This document shows, piece after piece, positions 42,806 through 52,718 of a DNA stretch of 64,000 bases. Location: contig CALRQC020000006.1 of NCBI GenBank assembly GCA_943370215.1, positions 62,001 through 126,000 of the forward strand, in the 5' to 3' direction. Made by a program: the position numbers and the translations under genes. Origin of the DNA: Niveispirillum sp943370215 (GTDB lineage Bacteria > Pseudomonadota > Alphaproteobacteria > Azospirillales > Azospirillaceae). Position 1 is the first letter of the stretch. Each line of letters starts with the position of its first letter. The notes under the pieces were generated by a model. It ran no database searches. It was not told the origin of the DNA and saw only the letters and a list, made by a program, of their open reading frames with translations.

Positions 42806-43690
42806 ATGACCCTGGAACAATTGCGCATCTTCCTGGCGGTGGCGGAGCGGGAGCATGTAACCCGTGCGGCCGAGGCGCTGCATCTGACGCAATCCGCCGT
42901 CAGTGCCGCCATCCGCGCGCTGGAGGAACGGCACGGGGTGACCTTGCTGCACCGGGTGGGGCGTCGGGTGGAACTGACCCCGGCGGGTCGCGCCTTTCAG
43001 GGGGAGGCGGCGGGCGTGCTGGCGCGGGTGCAGGCAGCCGAACAGGTGCTGGCCGATCTCGCCGGCTTGCGAAGTGGCAGCCTGTCCATCGGGGCCAGCC
43101 AGACGGTGGCCTCCTATTGGCTGCCGCGATATCTGGTGCGGTTCCGCCAGCTTTATCCCGGCGTGGCGCCGCATCTGGCGGTGGGCAATACCGATGCGGT
43201 GGCCCATTGGGTGCTGGAGGGCAAGGCCGAACTGGGCGTGGTGGAAGGGGAGGTGGATGATGTGGCCTTGCAAGTGACGCCGGTGGCGGATGACCGGTTG
43301 ACCATTGTGGTCGCCCCCGGTCACCCCTGGGTCGGGCCGCATGTGGCGGGGATCGCGTTCGACCCCGCCAGCACCGCCTGGGTGATGCGCGAACCCGGTT
43401 CCGGCACCCGTGCCGCCTTTACCGCCGCCTTGCCCCGGCTGGGGCTGACGCTGGAACGGCTGACGGTGGCGCTGGAACTGCCCTCGAATGAGGCGGTTTG
43501 TGCGGCGGTGCAGGCGGGTGCCGGGGCGGCAGCGCTATCGGTGCATGTGGTGGCGCCGCTGATCGCGGCCGGCAGGCTGGCCGCCGTCGGCCCCAGCCTG
43601 CCGGCCCGGCGGTTCAGCCTGATCCAGCATCGGGAACGCTACCGCACCCGTGCGGTGCAGGCGTTCAGCGATCTGCTTCAGGTCGGATAG
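42806..43690 (+). CDS. LysR-family transcriptional regulator
   Basis: A 294-residue LysR-type regulator. The N-terminal winged helix (TLEQLRIFLAVAEREHVTRAAEALHLTQSAVSAAIRALEE) is typical, and the remainder is the periplasmic-binding-like effector domain (residues about 90-290). It is close to the CysB/CbbR group by shape (REPGSGTRAAF). The divergent YeiH is the likely target. The effector is unknown. Confidence 0.92.
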   Translation: MTLEQLRIFLAVAEREHVTRAAEALHLTQSAVSAAIRALEERHGVTLLHRVGRRVELTPAGRAFQGEAAGVLARVQAAEQVLADLAGLRSGSLSIGASQTVASYWLPRYLVRFRQLYPGVAPHLAVGNTDAVAHWVLEGKAELGVVEGEVDDVALQVTPVADDRLTIVVAPGHPWVGPHVAGIAFDPASTAWVMREPGSGTRAAFTAALPRLGLTLERLTVALELPSNEAVCAAVQAGAGAAALSVHVVAPLIAAGRLAAVGPSLPARRFSLIQHRERYRTRAVQAFSDLLQVG

Positions 43691-43758
43691 CGGGTGGACA
43701 GGGGCGGGAGTGCTGGGCATTGTGCGGACAGGCAACAATGTCACCAAAGTGTCATAAA

Positions 43759-44637
43759 ATGCGATCCATCACCCTGCTGACCCTGGCGAGTGCTGCTGTG
43801 GCGCTCTCCGCCTGTTCCATCCATGTGAATGACCATGCGCGCGTTCCGGCCCCGCCGCCGCCCCTGGCCCAGGCGGCCCCCGGCCCGCTGGATGATCCGC
43901 GCCTGATCGCCACCCTGTTCATGCAGCGGTCGGAAGAATTCAAGCGCCTGTCTGAACAATCCTACGCCCTGGCGAAGATCAAGCTGCCGGCGGCCCTGTC
44001 CGCGCCCGGCTCGGCGGCGCTGGAACAGGCCGATGGCGGGGCCGGCAAGCCGCCGGCCGCCATTTTCGATGTGGATGAGACGGTGCTGGACAACAGCCCC
44101 CACATGGCCCGCGCCATCCTGAAGGGCGAGCGTGATTTCAATCTGGCCACCTGGGACCAATGGGTCGGTGAACGCCGCGCTACACCGATGCCGGGTGCCG
44201 TGGATTTCGTGGCGGAATTGCGCCGCAACAAGGTGCGGGTCGTCTTCATCACCAACCGGGAATGCAAGCCGCGCCCGGCCAACACCGGTGACGCCTGCCC
44301 GCAGCACGCCGATACGTTGGTCAACCTGAAAACGGCTGGTTTTGGCGATGTGGCGCCGGCTGACCTGATGTTGAAGGGCCAGAATGGCTGGCCCAGCGAC
44401 AAGGCCAGCCGCCGCCAGGAAGTGGCGAAGACCAACCGGATCGTCATGTCCTTTGGCGATCAGTTGAGCGATATGCTGACCGTCACCCGCCAGCAGGGCC
44501 CCGATGAACGGGCCGCCATCGCCGCCCGCTATAAATCCCTGTGGGAAACCCGCTGGATCGTCATTCCCAACCCCACCTATGGCGCCTGGTATGACAGCAT
44601 CAAGGAACCGGTGACCAACGCGCTGCGGGTGGAGTGA
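43759..44637 (+). CDS. Lipoprotein acid phosphatase, e(P4)/class C-type
   Basis: A 292-residue HAD-superfamily 5'-nucleotidase/acid phosphatase anchored by a lipid. The lipobox is ALSAC with C19. The catalytic motif FDVDETVLDN lies near residues 103-112; FITNRECKPRP and FGDQLSDM supply the later acidic residues. It should remove phosphate from nucleotides in the periplasm. The start at 43759 follows a weak site; an in-frame ATG at 43738 is an alternative. It is not clearly in an operon. Confidence 0.88.
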   Translation: MRSITLLTLASAAVALSACSIHVNDHARVPAPPPPLAQAAPGPLDDPRLIATLFMQRSEEFKRLSEQSYALAKIKLPAALSAPGSAALEQADGGAGKPPAAIFDVDETVLDNSPHMARAILKGERDFNLATWDQWVGERRATPMPGAVDFVAELRRNKVRVVFITNRECKPRPANTGDACPQHADTLVNLKTAGFGDVAPADLMLKGQNGWPSDKASRRQEVAKTNRIVMSFGDQLSDMLTVTRQQGPDERAAIAARYKSLWETRWIVIPNPTYGAWYDSIKEPVTNALRVE

Positions 44638-44668
44638 CGGGGGCGGGGGCTTCCGACAAAATTGTCTA

Positions 44669-44692
44669 TGTAATGGCACCCCCGCTATTACA
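44669..44692. promoter_or_regulatory. Imperfect palindrome upstream of the GH2 beta-galactosidase
   Basis: TGTAATGGC and GCTATTACA are inverted with one mismatch around ACCCCC, 84 bases before the GH2 start. This could be an operator. The rest of the gap (44638-44775) is AT-rich with no gene. Confidence 0.4.
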
Positions 44693-44775
44693 TTAGCAAG
44701 CCAACGGCGTTGCATGGAAAGCCTGTTTCAGTCTAATTTATATGACAAATATAAAGCAGACAAAATGGAGGGAAC

Positions 44776-47646
44776 ATGCATCGCCGTCATTTCCTGCTGG
44801 GTACCGGTGCGGCCTTTGCCTACGCGCCGCTTTCCGGCTTATTGTCCTTTGGTGCCCGTCCGGCGGCAGCGGCCGGGTTGACCCGTGCCGATGCTGTGGA
44901 TGCTGGCCCGCGACAGGTTCTGTCGTTGAACCGGGGTTGGCGTTTCCATGAAGGCGATATTCCGTTCCCCGAACTGCTGAGCCACGAAGAAACCTATGAG
45001 AATGCCAAGGCCGGCATCTCCTTCGGGGCGGCGTCGCCGGCCTATGATGATACCGGTTGGGCGGCCGTGGAACTGCCGCATGATTTTGTCAGCTTCCAGC
45101 GGCACAGTGAAAAGGCCAATGTCTCCCAAGGCTATCGCCCGCGTGGCTATGCCTGGTACCGCACCACCCTGCGCTTTGATGAGAGCGACCGGGGCCGGCA
45201 TATTGAACTGCAACTGGATGGCATTTCCACCTATGCCACCATCTGGTTCAACGGCACCCTGGTGCGCCGTAGCTGGAGCGGCTATAGCGCCGTCAATATC
45301 GATCTGACGCCCTTCATCACCTATGGCAATGCCGGCAACTCGCTGGTGGTGCGGGTGGATGCGCAGTCCATGGAGGGCTGGTGGTATGAGGGCGGGGGCA
45401 TTTACCGCAATGTCCGCATCGTCAAGCGGGCGCCGGTGCATATCGCCACCGATGGCGTTTCCGCCCATCCGGTGAAGCAGGGCGATGGCTGGACCATACC
45501 GTTGACCGTCCAGGTCAATTCCAGCGCCAAGCGCACCATGCCGGTGCGGTTGACGGCCGAACTGACCGGGCCGGACGGCAAAATCGTCGCCCGGTCGGAG
45601 GCGACGGGCAGCATCACCGATTTTGACAGCCTCACCCTGTCCGCCCCGATGCAACTGGCCAGCCCCCAGCTTTGGAGCCTGGAGCAGCCCGCCCTTTACA
45701 CCGTTACCACCCGACTGTGGGAAAATGGCGCGCTGACGGATGAGGTGGAGACGGAAATCGGTTTCCGCACCCAGCGTTTTGACGCGGAGAAGGGTTTCTT
45801 CCTCAATGACCGGCCGGTGAAGCTGAAGGGTGTCTGCATTCATCAGGACCATGCCGGCGTCGGCACGGCCATTCCCTATGGGTTGCTGGAATTCCGGCTG
45901 CGGCGGTTGAAGGAACTGGGCTGCAATGCCATCCGCTGTTCGCATAATGCGCAAGACCCGGCCTTTTACCGGCTATGCGATCGGCTGGGCCTGCTGGTGA
46001 TGGATGAAAACCGCTGTTTCAATCCCTCACCCGACCAGATGGCGCAGTTGGAATGGCTGGTGCGGGCCCACCGCAACCATCCCAGCATCATCCTCTGGTC
46101 GGTGTTCAATGAAGAGCCGATGCAGGGGACGGAGGCGGGCTATGAAATGGTGCTGCGCATGGCCGATGTCGTGCGCGAGTTGGACCCGACGCGCCCGGTG
46201 ACGGCGGCCATGAATGGCGGCCTGTTCACCAAGATCAATGTCTCCCAGGCGGTGGATGTGGTGGGCTTCAATTATCAGCCCAAGGATTATGATGCCTTCC
46301 ACAAGGCCAATCCGACCAAGCCGATGTTGTCGTCGGAGGATACGTCGGCCTTTTCCACGCGCGGCGAATTCATCACCGACAAGGAACGCCATATCGCCAG
46401 TTCCTATGATGATGAGGCGGCCCCCTGGGGCGCCACCCACCGCAAGGCGTGGAAGGAAATCGCCACCCGCAATTTCGTGGCCGGCGGCTTTGTCTGGACC
46501 GGGTTTGATTATCATGGGGAGCCGACGCCCCACACTTGGCCGTCCAACAGTTCCTTCTTTGGCATCATGGATCTGTGCGGGTTTGAAAAGACGGCCTTCC
46601 ATATCCATCAGGCGCAATGGGTGGATGACCGCCCGGTGCTGGCCATTGCGCCGCATTGGAACTGGCCGGGGCAGGAGGGGCAGCCCATCCGTGTCATGGT
46701 GATGAGCAATGTGGAAGAGGTGGAACTGCGCCTGAATGGCAAGAGCCTGGGCCGGCAGAAGGGCGACCGGCTGGAGATGAATTGGTTCCAGGTACCCTAT
46801 CAGCCGGGCAAGCTGGAGGCGCTGGGCTTTACCGGCGGGCGGCAGGTGGCCAAGGCAGTGGTGGAAACCACCGGCCCGGCTAAGGCGCTGCGGCTGGTGG
46901 CCGACCGCCCGCAACTGGCCGGTAATGGGATTGACGCCCAACCGATCCGGGTGGAAGTGGTGGATGGGGCCGGGCGGGTGGTGCCCGATGCCAAGCCGAT
47001 GATCCGCTTTGCCGTCGAAGAGGGCCGGATCATCGGCCTGGGTAATGGCGACCCCAATTCCATCGAACCGGAAAAGGGCGACCGCCGGTCGGCCTTCAAC
47101 GGGTTGGCGCAGGTGATTGTGCAGAGTAATGCGGGCACATCCGGCACGCTGCGCCTGTCCGCCGAGGCGGATGGGTTGAAACCGGCCAGGTTGAGCATTG
47201 AGATCAAACCCGATCTGGGGCCGGCCTATCAGCCGGTGTTTGAGCGCAATATCTTCACGCTGGGCCGCTGGCGCGTTTCACCCTGGTCGGCCACGCCCTT
47301 GGACCCGACGGCGGGGTTGGCAGACAATGACATGAATTCCTGGTCGCCCTATCGCAGCGGCAGCCTGCTGCCGGCACCGGATCGGGAGGTCTATGTCATG
47401 TGCGCCATCACCATCGAGCCCTATGCCGGCATCCAGAAGGCGGGCGGCACGCTGGTGTTCGACAAGGTGACGGGGGCGGTGGAGGTGTTCGCCAATGGCC
47501 GCCGGATCGGCGGGCGGGCTGAGGTGGCAGCGGCACCCTTGTCGCTGGACCTGCCACCGGCCACGGGCAAGCAGAAGATCGCCGTGCTGTTCCGGGTGCA
47601 GCCCGGCCAGCAATATGGCCTGGAAGGGGCGGTGCGTATTTTGTAA
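44776..47646 (+). CDS. Beta-galactosidase, GH2, probably Tat-exported
   Basis: A 956-residue glycoside hydrolase family 2 enzyme. The N-terminus HRRHFLLGTGAAFAYAPL resembles a twin-arginine signal. A sugar-binding domain (residues about 50-220), an immunoglobulin-like domain (230-340) and the catalytic barrel (345-640) follow. The acid/base glutamate lies in LWSVFNEEPM near residue 446. Later beta domains follow, with DUF4982-like stretches. It is larger than the E. coli-type subset without the small-subunit domain. It stands alone on its strand and converges on the symporter gene. Confidence 0.9.
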   Translation: MHRRHFLLGTGAAFAYAPLSGLLSFGARPAAAAGLTRADAVDAGPRQVLSLNRGWRFHEGDIPFPELLSHEETYENAKAGISFGAASPAYDDTGWAAVELPHDFVSFQRHSEKANVSQGYRPRGYAWYRTTLRFDESDRGRHIELQLDGISTYATIWFNGTLVRRSWSGYSAVNIDLTPFITYGNAGNSLVVRVDAQSMEGWWYEGGGIYRNVRIVKRAPVHIATDGVSAHPVKQGDGWTIPLTVQVNSSAKRTMPVRLTAELTGPDGKIVARSEATGSITDFDSLTLSAPMQLASPQLWSLEQPALYTVTTRLWENGALTDEVETEIGFRTQRFDAEKGFFLNDRPVKLKGVCIHQDHAGVGTAIPYGLLEFRLRRLKELGCNAIRCSHNAQDPAFYRLCDRLGLLVMDENRCFNPSPDQMAQLEWLVRAHRNHPSIILWSVFNEEPMQGTEAGYEMVLRMADVVRELDPTRPVTAAMNGGLFTKINVSQAVDVVGFNYQPKDYDAFHKANPTKPMLSSEDTSAFSTRGEFITDKERHIASSYDDEAAPWGATHRKAWKEIATRNFVAGGFVWTGFDYHGEPTPHTWPSNSSFFGIMDLCGFEKTAFHIHQAQWVDDRPVLAIAPHWNWPGQEGQPIRVMVMSNVEEVELRLNGKSLGRQKGDRLEMNWFQVPYQPGKLEALGFTGGRQVAKAVVETTGPAKALRLVADRPQLAGNGIDAQPIRVEVVDGAGRVVPDAKPMIRFAVEEGRIIGLGNGDPNSIEPEKGDRRSAFNGLAQVIVQSNAGTSGTLRLSAEADGLKPARLSIEIKPDLGPAYQPVFERNIFTLGRWRVSPWSATPLDPTAGLADNDMNSWSPYRSGSLLPAPDREVYVMCAITIEPYAGIQKAGGTLVFDKVTGAVEVFANGRRIGGRAEVAAAPLSLDLPPATGKQKIAVLFRVQPGQQYGLEGAVRIL

Positions 47647-47662
47647 AGCCTGGAATGACAAA

Positions 47663-47698
47663 GAAAAAGGCGCCGCCCGCTGGGGTGGCGCCTTTTTT
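47663..47698. terminator. Bidirectional terminator between GH2 and symporter genes
   Basis: AAGGCGCC-type arms (AAGGCGCCGCCC and GGGTGGCGCCTT) with flanking AAAAA and TTTTTT serve both convergent genes. Confidence 0.85.
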
Positions 47699-47718
47699 AC
47701 TGCCGATATTTTACCCGA

Positions 47719-49191
47719 TCACGACCCGTTTGCCTGTACGGCGGCACTGGCTACTTCCTTGCCACGGCCAGACAGGATGAACGTCGCCTTCCTGCCGAAC
47801 ACGAACCGATTGACGGTGAGGGAGAAGGCCACCGTCACCCAGAGCGTGATGAACATCATGTGGATATAGTGCAGCGGCACCCAGACGAAGCTGAAATAGG
47901 CGTACAGGCAAACGCCGAACACCACCGCCAGGATGGCGGCGCGGGCATCGACATTGCGGAACAGCAGGCCGACAATGAAGGCCGACAGGATCGGCATCGA
48001 CAACAGGCCATTCAACTGCTGCACCAGATTGATAATGCTCTGCGCGTCGGTATAGACCGGCACCAGGGCCACGGCGATCAGCACGAAAATGGCGCTGGCT
48101 ACCCCGCTCAGCACCGGCACATTGGCCGGGCGGGGATTGATGTATTTTTCATGCAGGTCGCAGACGTAAAGGGCGGCCGTGCTGTTCAGCACGGAGGCAA
48201 AATGCGCCAGCATGGCCGTCACCAGGGCGGCGGCGAAGATGCCGGTCAGATATTCCGGCAGCAAGGCCCCGGCGATCTGGCCATAGGCATGGTCACCGAT
48301 ATGACCATAAAGCTTGTAGGAGACGATACCGGGGATCACCACCATCGGCGGGATGATCGCCAGCCGCACGGCAGCGGCGGCCAGCACGCCCTTCTGCGCT
48401 TCGCGCAGGGTGGGGGCGGCCATGGCGCGCTGGGTGATGGTCTGGTTGGTGGACCAATAGTAAATCTGGATGAACACCATGCCGGTCAGCAGCGTATGCC
48501 ACGGGATCGGGCTGTCATTGCCGCCGATCATCGACAGGCGTTCCGGCGGAATGCCGGAAAAATCCCAACCGATGGCAGCCAGTGCCAGGAACACCACCAG
48601 CGTACCCATGGACAGCAGCAGCACACCGGAATAGGTGTCGGCCACCGCCACGGCGCGCAGGCCGCCCAGAATGGCGAAGGCCGATCCTGCAATGGCCAGG
48701 ATTGTGGCGATCAACAGGATCGGCACCTGCAATCCGAACATGGATTTCAGGAACAGCGAGCTGCTGTACAGCATGATGGGCATGTAGATCAGAATATTGC
48801 CCAGCATGAACAGGCCGCCGATTGTGCTGCGGATCGATTTGTTATTGTACTTTTTTTCCAGCAGTTCGGTGGTGGTGGTGCAATTATACCGGTAATAGAT
48901 CGGGAGGAAGACCAGGGCCAGGATCGACAGGCCGACCACCGCCGCCAGCTCCCACCAAGCCAGCAGGGCCATCTGGTTGCCGTTCATGCCCACCAACTGT
49001 TCGGCCGACAGGTTGGTGATGGTGATCGATCCGGCGATGAAGAACCAGCTCAGGCCACGGCCGGCCAGGAAGAATTCCTGGTTGCCGTCGCTGCTGTGGA
49101 TCTTGGCCCGGCGGCATTTCCATACGGTCCCGCCGGCAACCAGGGCCGTCAGGGCCGCGGCAATGCCGACTTGCAGCAAGGGTAATTCCAT
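47719..49191 (-). CDS. Sodium:solute symporter, SLC5/SGLT-like sugar transporter
   Basis: A 490-residue sodium-coupled symporter with about thirteen to fourteen membrane segments. ITITNLSAEQLVGMNGNQMAL in the first helices matches the vSGLT/SLC5 sugar-transporter signature. TTTTELLEKKYNNKSIRS and a terminal helix are conserved. Its position after a GH42 enzyme and an esterase suggests uptake of galactose or a galactoside. Coupling ion and substrate are inferred. GGGAGGAT precedes the ATG, 31 bases after the previous gene. Confidence 0.88.
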   Translation of the reverse strand: MELPLLQVGIAAALTALVAGGTVWKCRRAKIHSSDGNQEFFLAGRGLSWFFIAGSITITNLSAEQLVGMNGNQMALLAWWELAAVVGLSILALVFLPIYYRYNCTTTTELLEKKYNNKSIRSTIGGLFMLGNILIYMPIMLYSSSLFLKSMFGLQVPILLIATILAIAGSAFAILGGLRAVAVADTYSGVLLLSMGTLVVFLALAAIGWDFSGIPPERLSMIGGNDSPIPWHTLLTGMVFIQIYYWSTNQTITQRAMAAPTLREAQKGVLAAAAVRLAIIPPMVVIPGIVSYKLYGHIGDHAYGQIAGALLPEYLTGIFAAALVTAMLAHFASVLNSTAALYVCDLHEKYINPRPANVPVLSGVASAIFVLIAVALVPVYTDAQSIINLVQQLNGLLSMPILSAFIVGLLFRNVDARAAILAVVFGVCLYAYFSFVWVPLHYIHMMFITLWVTVAFSLTVNRFVFGRKATFILSGRGKEVASAAVQANGS

Positions 49192-49221
49192 ATCCTCCCG
49201 ATCCTTTTGTTCCGTCGCCGG

Positions 49222-50592
49222 TTATTGCCCGGCGGATTTGTGATACAGTTCCAGACCCAGCGCCCAGCGGCGCTGGAAACCCGGCCAGTAATCGGCACTG
49301 CTGGGGGCCTTGTCGTCGGGCCATTTCCCGTCAGCGGCCTTCACCGTGGGCACGTTCAGATAGGCCGCACTGTCCGCCTTGCCCTTCAGGGTGGCGTCCA
49401 GAAAGGCGGTGACGAAATGCACATTGACGGACAGGATGCGGTCGCGCCGCCATACCGGCTCGTCATAGCGCTCCACGAAGGAGAAATAATGCGCCAGTTG
49501 CGGCGGCGTGCCGTCGCCGGCGATATTGTGGCGGGCACCTTGATAGACCAGCATCCGGCGGTCGCTGCCCGTCATCTGGTCAAAGATGCGGTGAACCCCG
49601 CCATCAAAGCCCGACACATCATCCTGGTCACCCACGATCAGCAGGCTGGGCACCTTCACCGCCGCCAGCCCTTCGGGTGACCAGACGCGCAGGGCATCGC
49701 CGGCCCCCCAGGGGGCAAAGCCGACCATCGCCTTCACGCCCGCCGGCACGCCGGTGCGCAAGGGCTCCGCCCCCGCCACCTCACCCGCCAGCAGGTTGCC
49801 CGGTATCTGCGGATAAAGCGGCCCCTGTGCATCAAAGCCGGCGCCCATGGTGATCAGCGCGCCGAACCCGCCCATGGAATAGCCCATCAGGCCGATGCGG
49901 GCGGGGTCATAGAGACCGGCCAGCGGGTTATCGCTGGCCGTGGCCCGCGCCGTCAGTTCAGCGATGACAAAACGCTGATCGGCGGCACGGGTCACCACCG
50001 TATTGCCGAACACCAGCGCCATGGGGCTGGTGGCCGATGGTTCGGCGTCACGATGTTCGATGGCGACGACCACATAGCCCTTAGAGGCGATGTTCTCCAT
50101 CGTCTGGGCAAAGCCCGCCGCGAAATTGCGGAAACCATGGCTGAACACGATCAGCGGATAGGGCCCGCCCGTGCGGTCAGGGCTGGCATCGCGCGCCGCG
50201 TGCCCGTCCGCCATCATCGTGGCCGGCAGGCTTTCCGCCGGAATCACCGGGCTGCGCGGGGTGGTGAAGCTGTAGCTGGCCTTTTCTGCCTCGCCTGCCT
50301 TCAGGCTGGCGGGGTACCAGGCGATCATGTCCAGGGCGCGATCCTTGGCGGGGATGTTCCCCGTCACCGGATTGATGCCCATCAGGTCCGGCTGGTCCTT
50401 ATGGGTGAAGCGCAGATTGGTGGTGCCCACCTTATACGGCCCACGGGCCGCCAGGGCTGGGGCATCGGACAGGGCGGCGGCATTGGTAAAGGGCGGGGCC
50501 AGGGGGGCTGCGGGTTTGGGAGCCAGGAAATACCCGGCCCCCGTCCCAACCACCAAAGCCAGCGCCAGGAATGCAAACTGGCGCTTGGCCAT
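49222..50592 (-). CDS. Exported alpha/beta hydrolase (PAF-acetylhydrolase/dienelactone hydrolase-like)
   Basis: A 456-residue alpha/beta hydrolase with an N-terminal anchor or signal (FAFLALALVVGTGAGYFLA). The nucleophile serine lies in MGYSMGGFGAL and the oxyanion region in VFSHGFRN. The catalytic Asp is likely in VGDQDDVSG and the His in GARHNIAG. An esterase or deacetylase that trims substituents from sugars is plausible from context. The ATG at 50592 has GGAAGG before it and lies one base after the GH42 stop, so the two are coupled. Confidence 0.85.
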   Translation of the reverse strand: MAKRQFAFLALALVVGTGAGYFLAPKPAAPLAPPFTNAAALSDAPALAARGPYKVGTTNLRFTHKDQPDLMGINPVTGNIPAKDRALDMIAWYPASLKAGEAEKASYSFTTPRSPVIPAESLPATMMADGHAARDASPDRTGGPYPLIVFSHGFRNFAAGFAQTMENIASKGYVVVAIEHRDAEPSATSPMALVFGNTVVTRAADQRFVIAELTARATASDNPLAGLYDPARIGLMGYSMGGFGALITMGAGFDAQGPLYPQIPGNLLAGEVAGAEPLRTGVPAGVKAMVGFAPWGAGDALRVWSPEGLAAVKVPSLLIVGDQDDVSGFDGGVHRIFDQMTGSDRRMLVYQGARHNIAGDGTPPQLAHYFSFVERYDEPVWRRDRILSVNVHFVTAFLDATLKGKADSAAYLNVPTVKAADGKWPDDKAPSSADYWPGFQRRWALGLELYHKSAGQ

Positions 50593-50593
50593 G

Positions 50594-52552
50594 TCACACC
50601 TTCCAGACGGAGACATCACGCGGGCCGACCATCGGCCCGCCGAGGACGAATACCGCCCCCGCAGGTGCCGGGGCGGGCTGCGCCTCACTAGCATAGTTGA
50701 ATGAAAACATTATGTTACCGCGCCGCCGCAGGCGCATGTCCGGTGGCACCCGCACGGTGGCGATGCCGCGTTCCCCGCACAGGCTTTCAAACAGGTCGGT
50801 CAGCAGGTCTTCGCCGACGATGCTGGCCAGATACAGCGCCTTGTCCTTGCGGACCAAGGCTGCATCGCCATTATCGAAACGGGCCAGTACCTCTGCACCG
50901 TCGCCCACCTCCAACTGCTCACGCCATGTGCGGCTTTCATAGGTCTTGTTGCCCCAGATCAATGTATCCGGGCAGTCCGGCCGGGTGGTTTCCACATTCA
51001 CCACGCGGATGGGCAGCAACTGGCGCAACTCACCCGGCGGCAGGCCTTCCGGCATGGTGACGTCCGGCTTCTTCGCCCCGCAGCGCGGCGCAAAGACCAG
51101 GGTGGCACCGCTGTCGGCCAGCCGCTTCACCTGGGCCGCCGTCGGCATGGCCAGGCCGGGGGCCAGGATCAGGTCATAACCGCTGGGGTCGCCATGCGGG
51201 GGGATGAAATCCACATCCAGGCCCAGGGCGCGCGCGGCCATGTACCAGGCCAGCGACACCTTGGTATGGTTATAGGAATTGCCCTGACGTTCGATCTCAC
51301 CCAGCCATTGCGCTTCCTGGTCGGCGATGATGGCGACGCGGGCCTTGGCCACCGGGGCGGGGGCCAGATCCAGGGCGGCCAGTTCGCGCACCACCTGCTG
51401 CACCTGCGGGAAGGCTTCGGCCTCCGTACAGTCGGGGCGCAGCAGGCCGGCGTGCATCTGTTCCTGGGCGAACGGGGCCTGCCGCCAGCGGAAATAGCTG
51501 ACCACTTCCGCCCCGTGGGCGAAGGCTTCCAGCGTCCACAGGCGCACCATGCCGGGCAGCGGGCGCGGATTGTGCCCGGCCCAGTTCACCGGACCCGGCT
51601 GCTGTTCCATGATCCAGAACTTGCCGCCGGCCAGGCTGCGCGTCTGGTCAAAGAAGAAACTGCCGAAATCCGGGTGGCCGGTGCGCATATAGCGCTGGAA
51701 ATCCGACGCCGGGCGGTCGGCCATCCACAGGTCGGTACGGCCGAGCGGATAATTGTCATAGCTGGCGAAATCCAGCGATTCCGCCAGTTTGTAATTATCC
51801 ACCCCCGTCTCATTCATGGGGATGAAATTATGGGTGATGAAGCGGCCGGGGCTGTGGGCGCGCAGGATATCGACCTGCGCCTGATGGAACCGGGCCACCT
51901 GATCCGACGAAAAGCGGAAGAACGCCATCCGGTGGGCCGGGCTGGTCTCCGTCACCGCCAGGAAGGGGCAATCGATTTCGTCGAAGGAGCGATATTCCAT
52001 CGACCAGAAGATATTGCCCCAGGCCGCGTTCAGCGTGGCGATATCGCCATAGCGATCCTTGCACCAGCGGCGGAAGGCCAGCTTGGCGCTTTCGGAGATC
52101 GACAGCGTGGTCTTGTGGCAGGAGATTTCATTATCCGTCTGCCAGCCGGCCACGGCATCATGCTTGCCGTACCGTTCCGCCAGGGCCAGCGTGATCCGGT
52201 TGGATTCGCGCAGATAGGTTTCAGAGGAAAAATCATAATGCCGGCGGGAGCCGAAGCCGCGCACGGTGCCGGTATGCGGATCGACGGGCAGAATGTCCGG
52301 ATACTTGTCCACCAGCCATTTCGGCGGCGTGGCCGTCGGCGTGCAGGCCACCACCTTCAACCCGGCCCCGCCCAGCACATCCAGCGCCCGGTCGAACCAG
52401 TCGAAATCATAGCGGCCGGGATCGGGCTCAAACCGCGACCAGGCGAATTCGCCGATACGTACATAGGTGAGGCCCAGATCCTTCATCCGGCGGGCATCGT
52501 CACGCCACCAGGATTCCGGCCAATGTTCCGGGTAATAACAAACGCCGAGCAT
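50594..52552 (-). CDS. Beta-galactosidase, GH42
   Basis: A 652-residue GH42 beta-galactosidase. MLGVCYYPEHWPESWW at the N-terminus and VRIGEFAWSRFEP are typical. The acid/base glutamate is in GWQTDNEISCH near residue 141-143, and the nucleophile in FWIMEQQPGPVNW near 315. A trimerisation domain follows (ALGLDVDFIPPHGD). There is no signal peptide, so it should be cytoplasmic. It is first of a three-gene minus-strand unit with the hydrolase and symporter. GGGGGAAAA precedes its ATG. Confidence 0.95.
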   Translation of the reverse strand: MLGVCYYPEHWPESWWRDDARRMKDLGLTYVRIGEFAWSRFEPDPGRYDFDWFDRALDVLGGAGLKVVACTPTATPPKWLVDKYPDILPVDPHTGTVRGFGSRRHYDFSSETYLRESNRITLALAERYGKHDAVAGWQTDNEISCHKTTLSISESAKLAFRRWCKDRYGDIATLNAAWGNIFWSMEYRSFDEIDCPFLAVTETSPAHRMAFFRFSSDQVARFHQAQVDILRAHSPGRFITHNFIPMNETGVDNYKLAESLDFASYDNYPLGRTDLWMADRPASDFQRYMRTGHPDFGSFFFDQTRSLAGGKFWIMEQQPGPVNWAGHNPRPLPGMVRLWTLEAFAHGAEVVSYFRWRQAPFAQEQMHAGLLRPDCTEAEAFPQVQQVVRELAALDLAPAPVAKARVAIIADQEAQWLGEIERQGNSYNHTKVSLAWYMAARALGLDVDFIPPHGDPSGYDLILAPGLAMPTAAQVKRLADSGATLVFAPRCGAKKPDVTMPEGLPPGELRQLLPIRVVNVETTRPDCPDTLIWGNKTYESRTWREQLEVGDGAEVLARFDNGDAALVRKDKALYLASIVGEDLLTDLFESLCGERGIATVRVPPDMRLRRRGNIMFSFNYASEAQPAPAPAGAVFVLGGPMVGPRDVSVWKV

Positions 52553-52607
52553 GGTATTTTCCCCCTATGGGCGTGCCGTGCGATCGGTTGCACAGACCCC
52601 CTTTTGT

Positions 52608-52644
52608 TTGACGCCATATTTATACTATAATTAAGGGGCGTCAA
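52608..52644. promoter_or_regulatory. Inverted repeat in the GH42/GH36 divergent promoter region
   Basis: TTGACGCC (52608-52615) and GGCGTCAA (52637-52644) are a perfect 8-bp inverted repeat around a 21-base AT-rich core (ATATTTATACTATAATTAAG). It lies 56 bases before the GH42 start and 75 bases before GH36, so one regulator could control both. Confidence 0.6.
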
Positions 52645-52718
52645 TCGCCAACTCGCCCGAACGGCGCCGCCCGTGGACTGGTCCCGGAGGCGGCGCCCGC
52701 ATTTCGAGGAAACACCCC

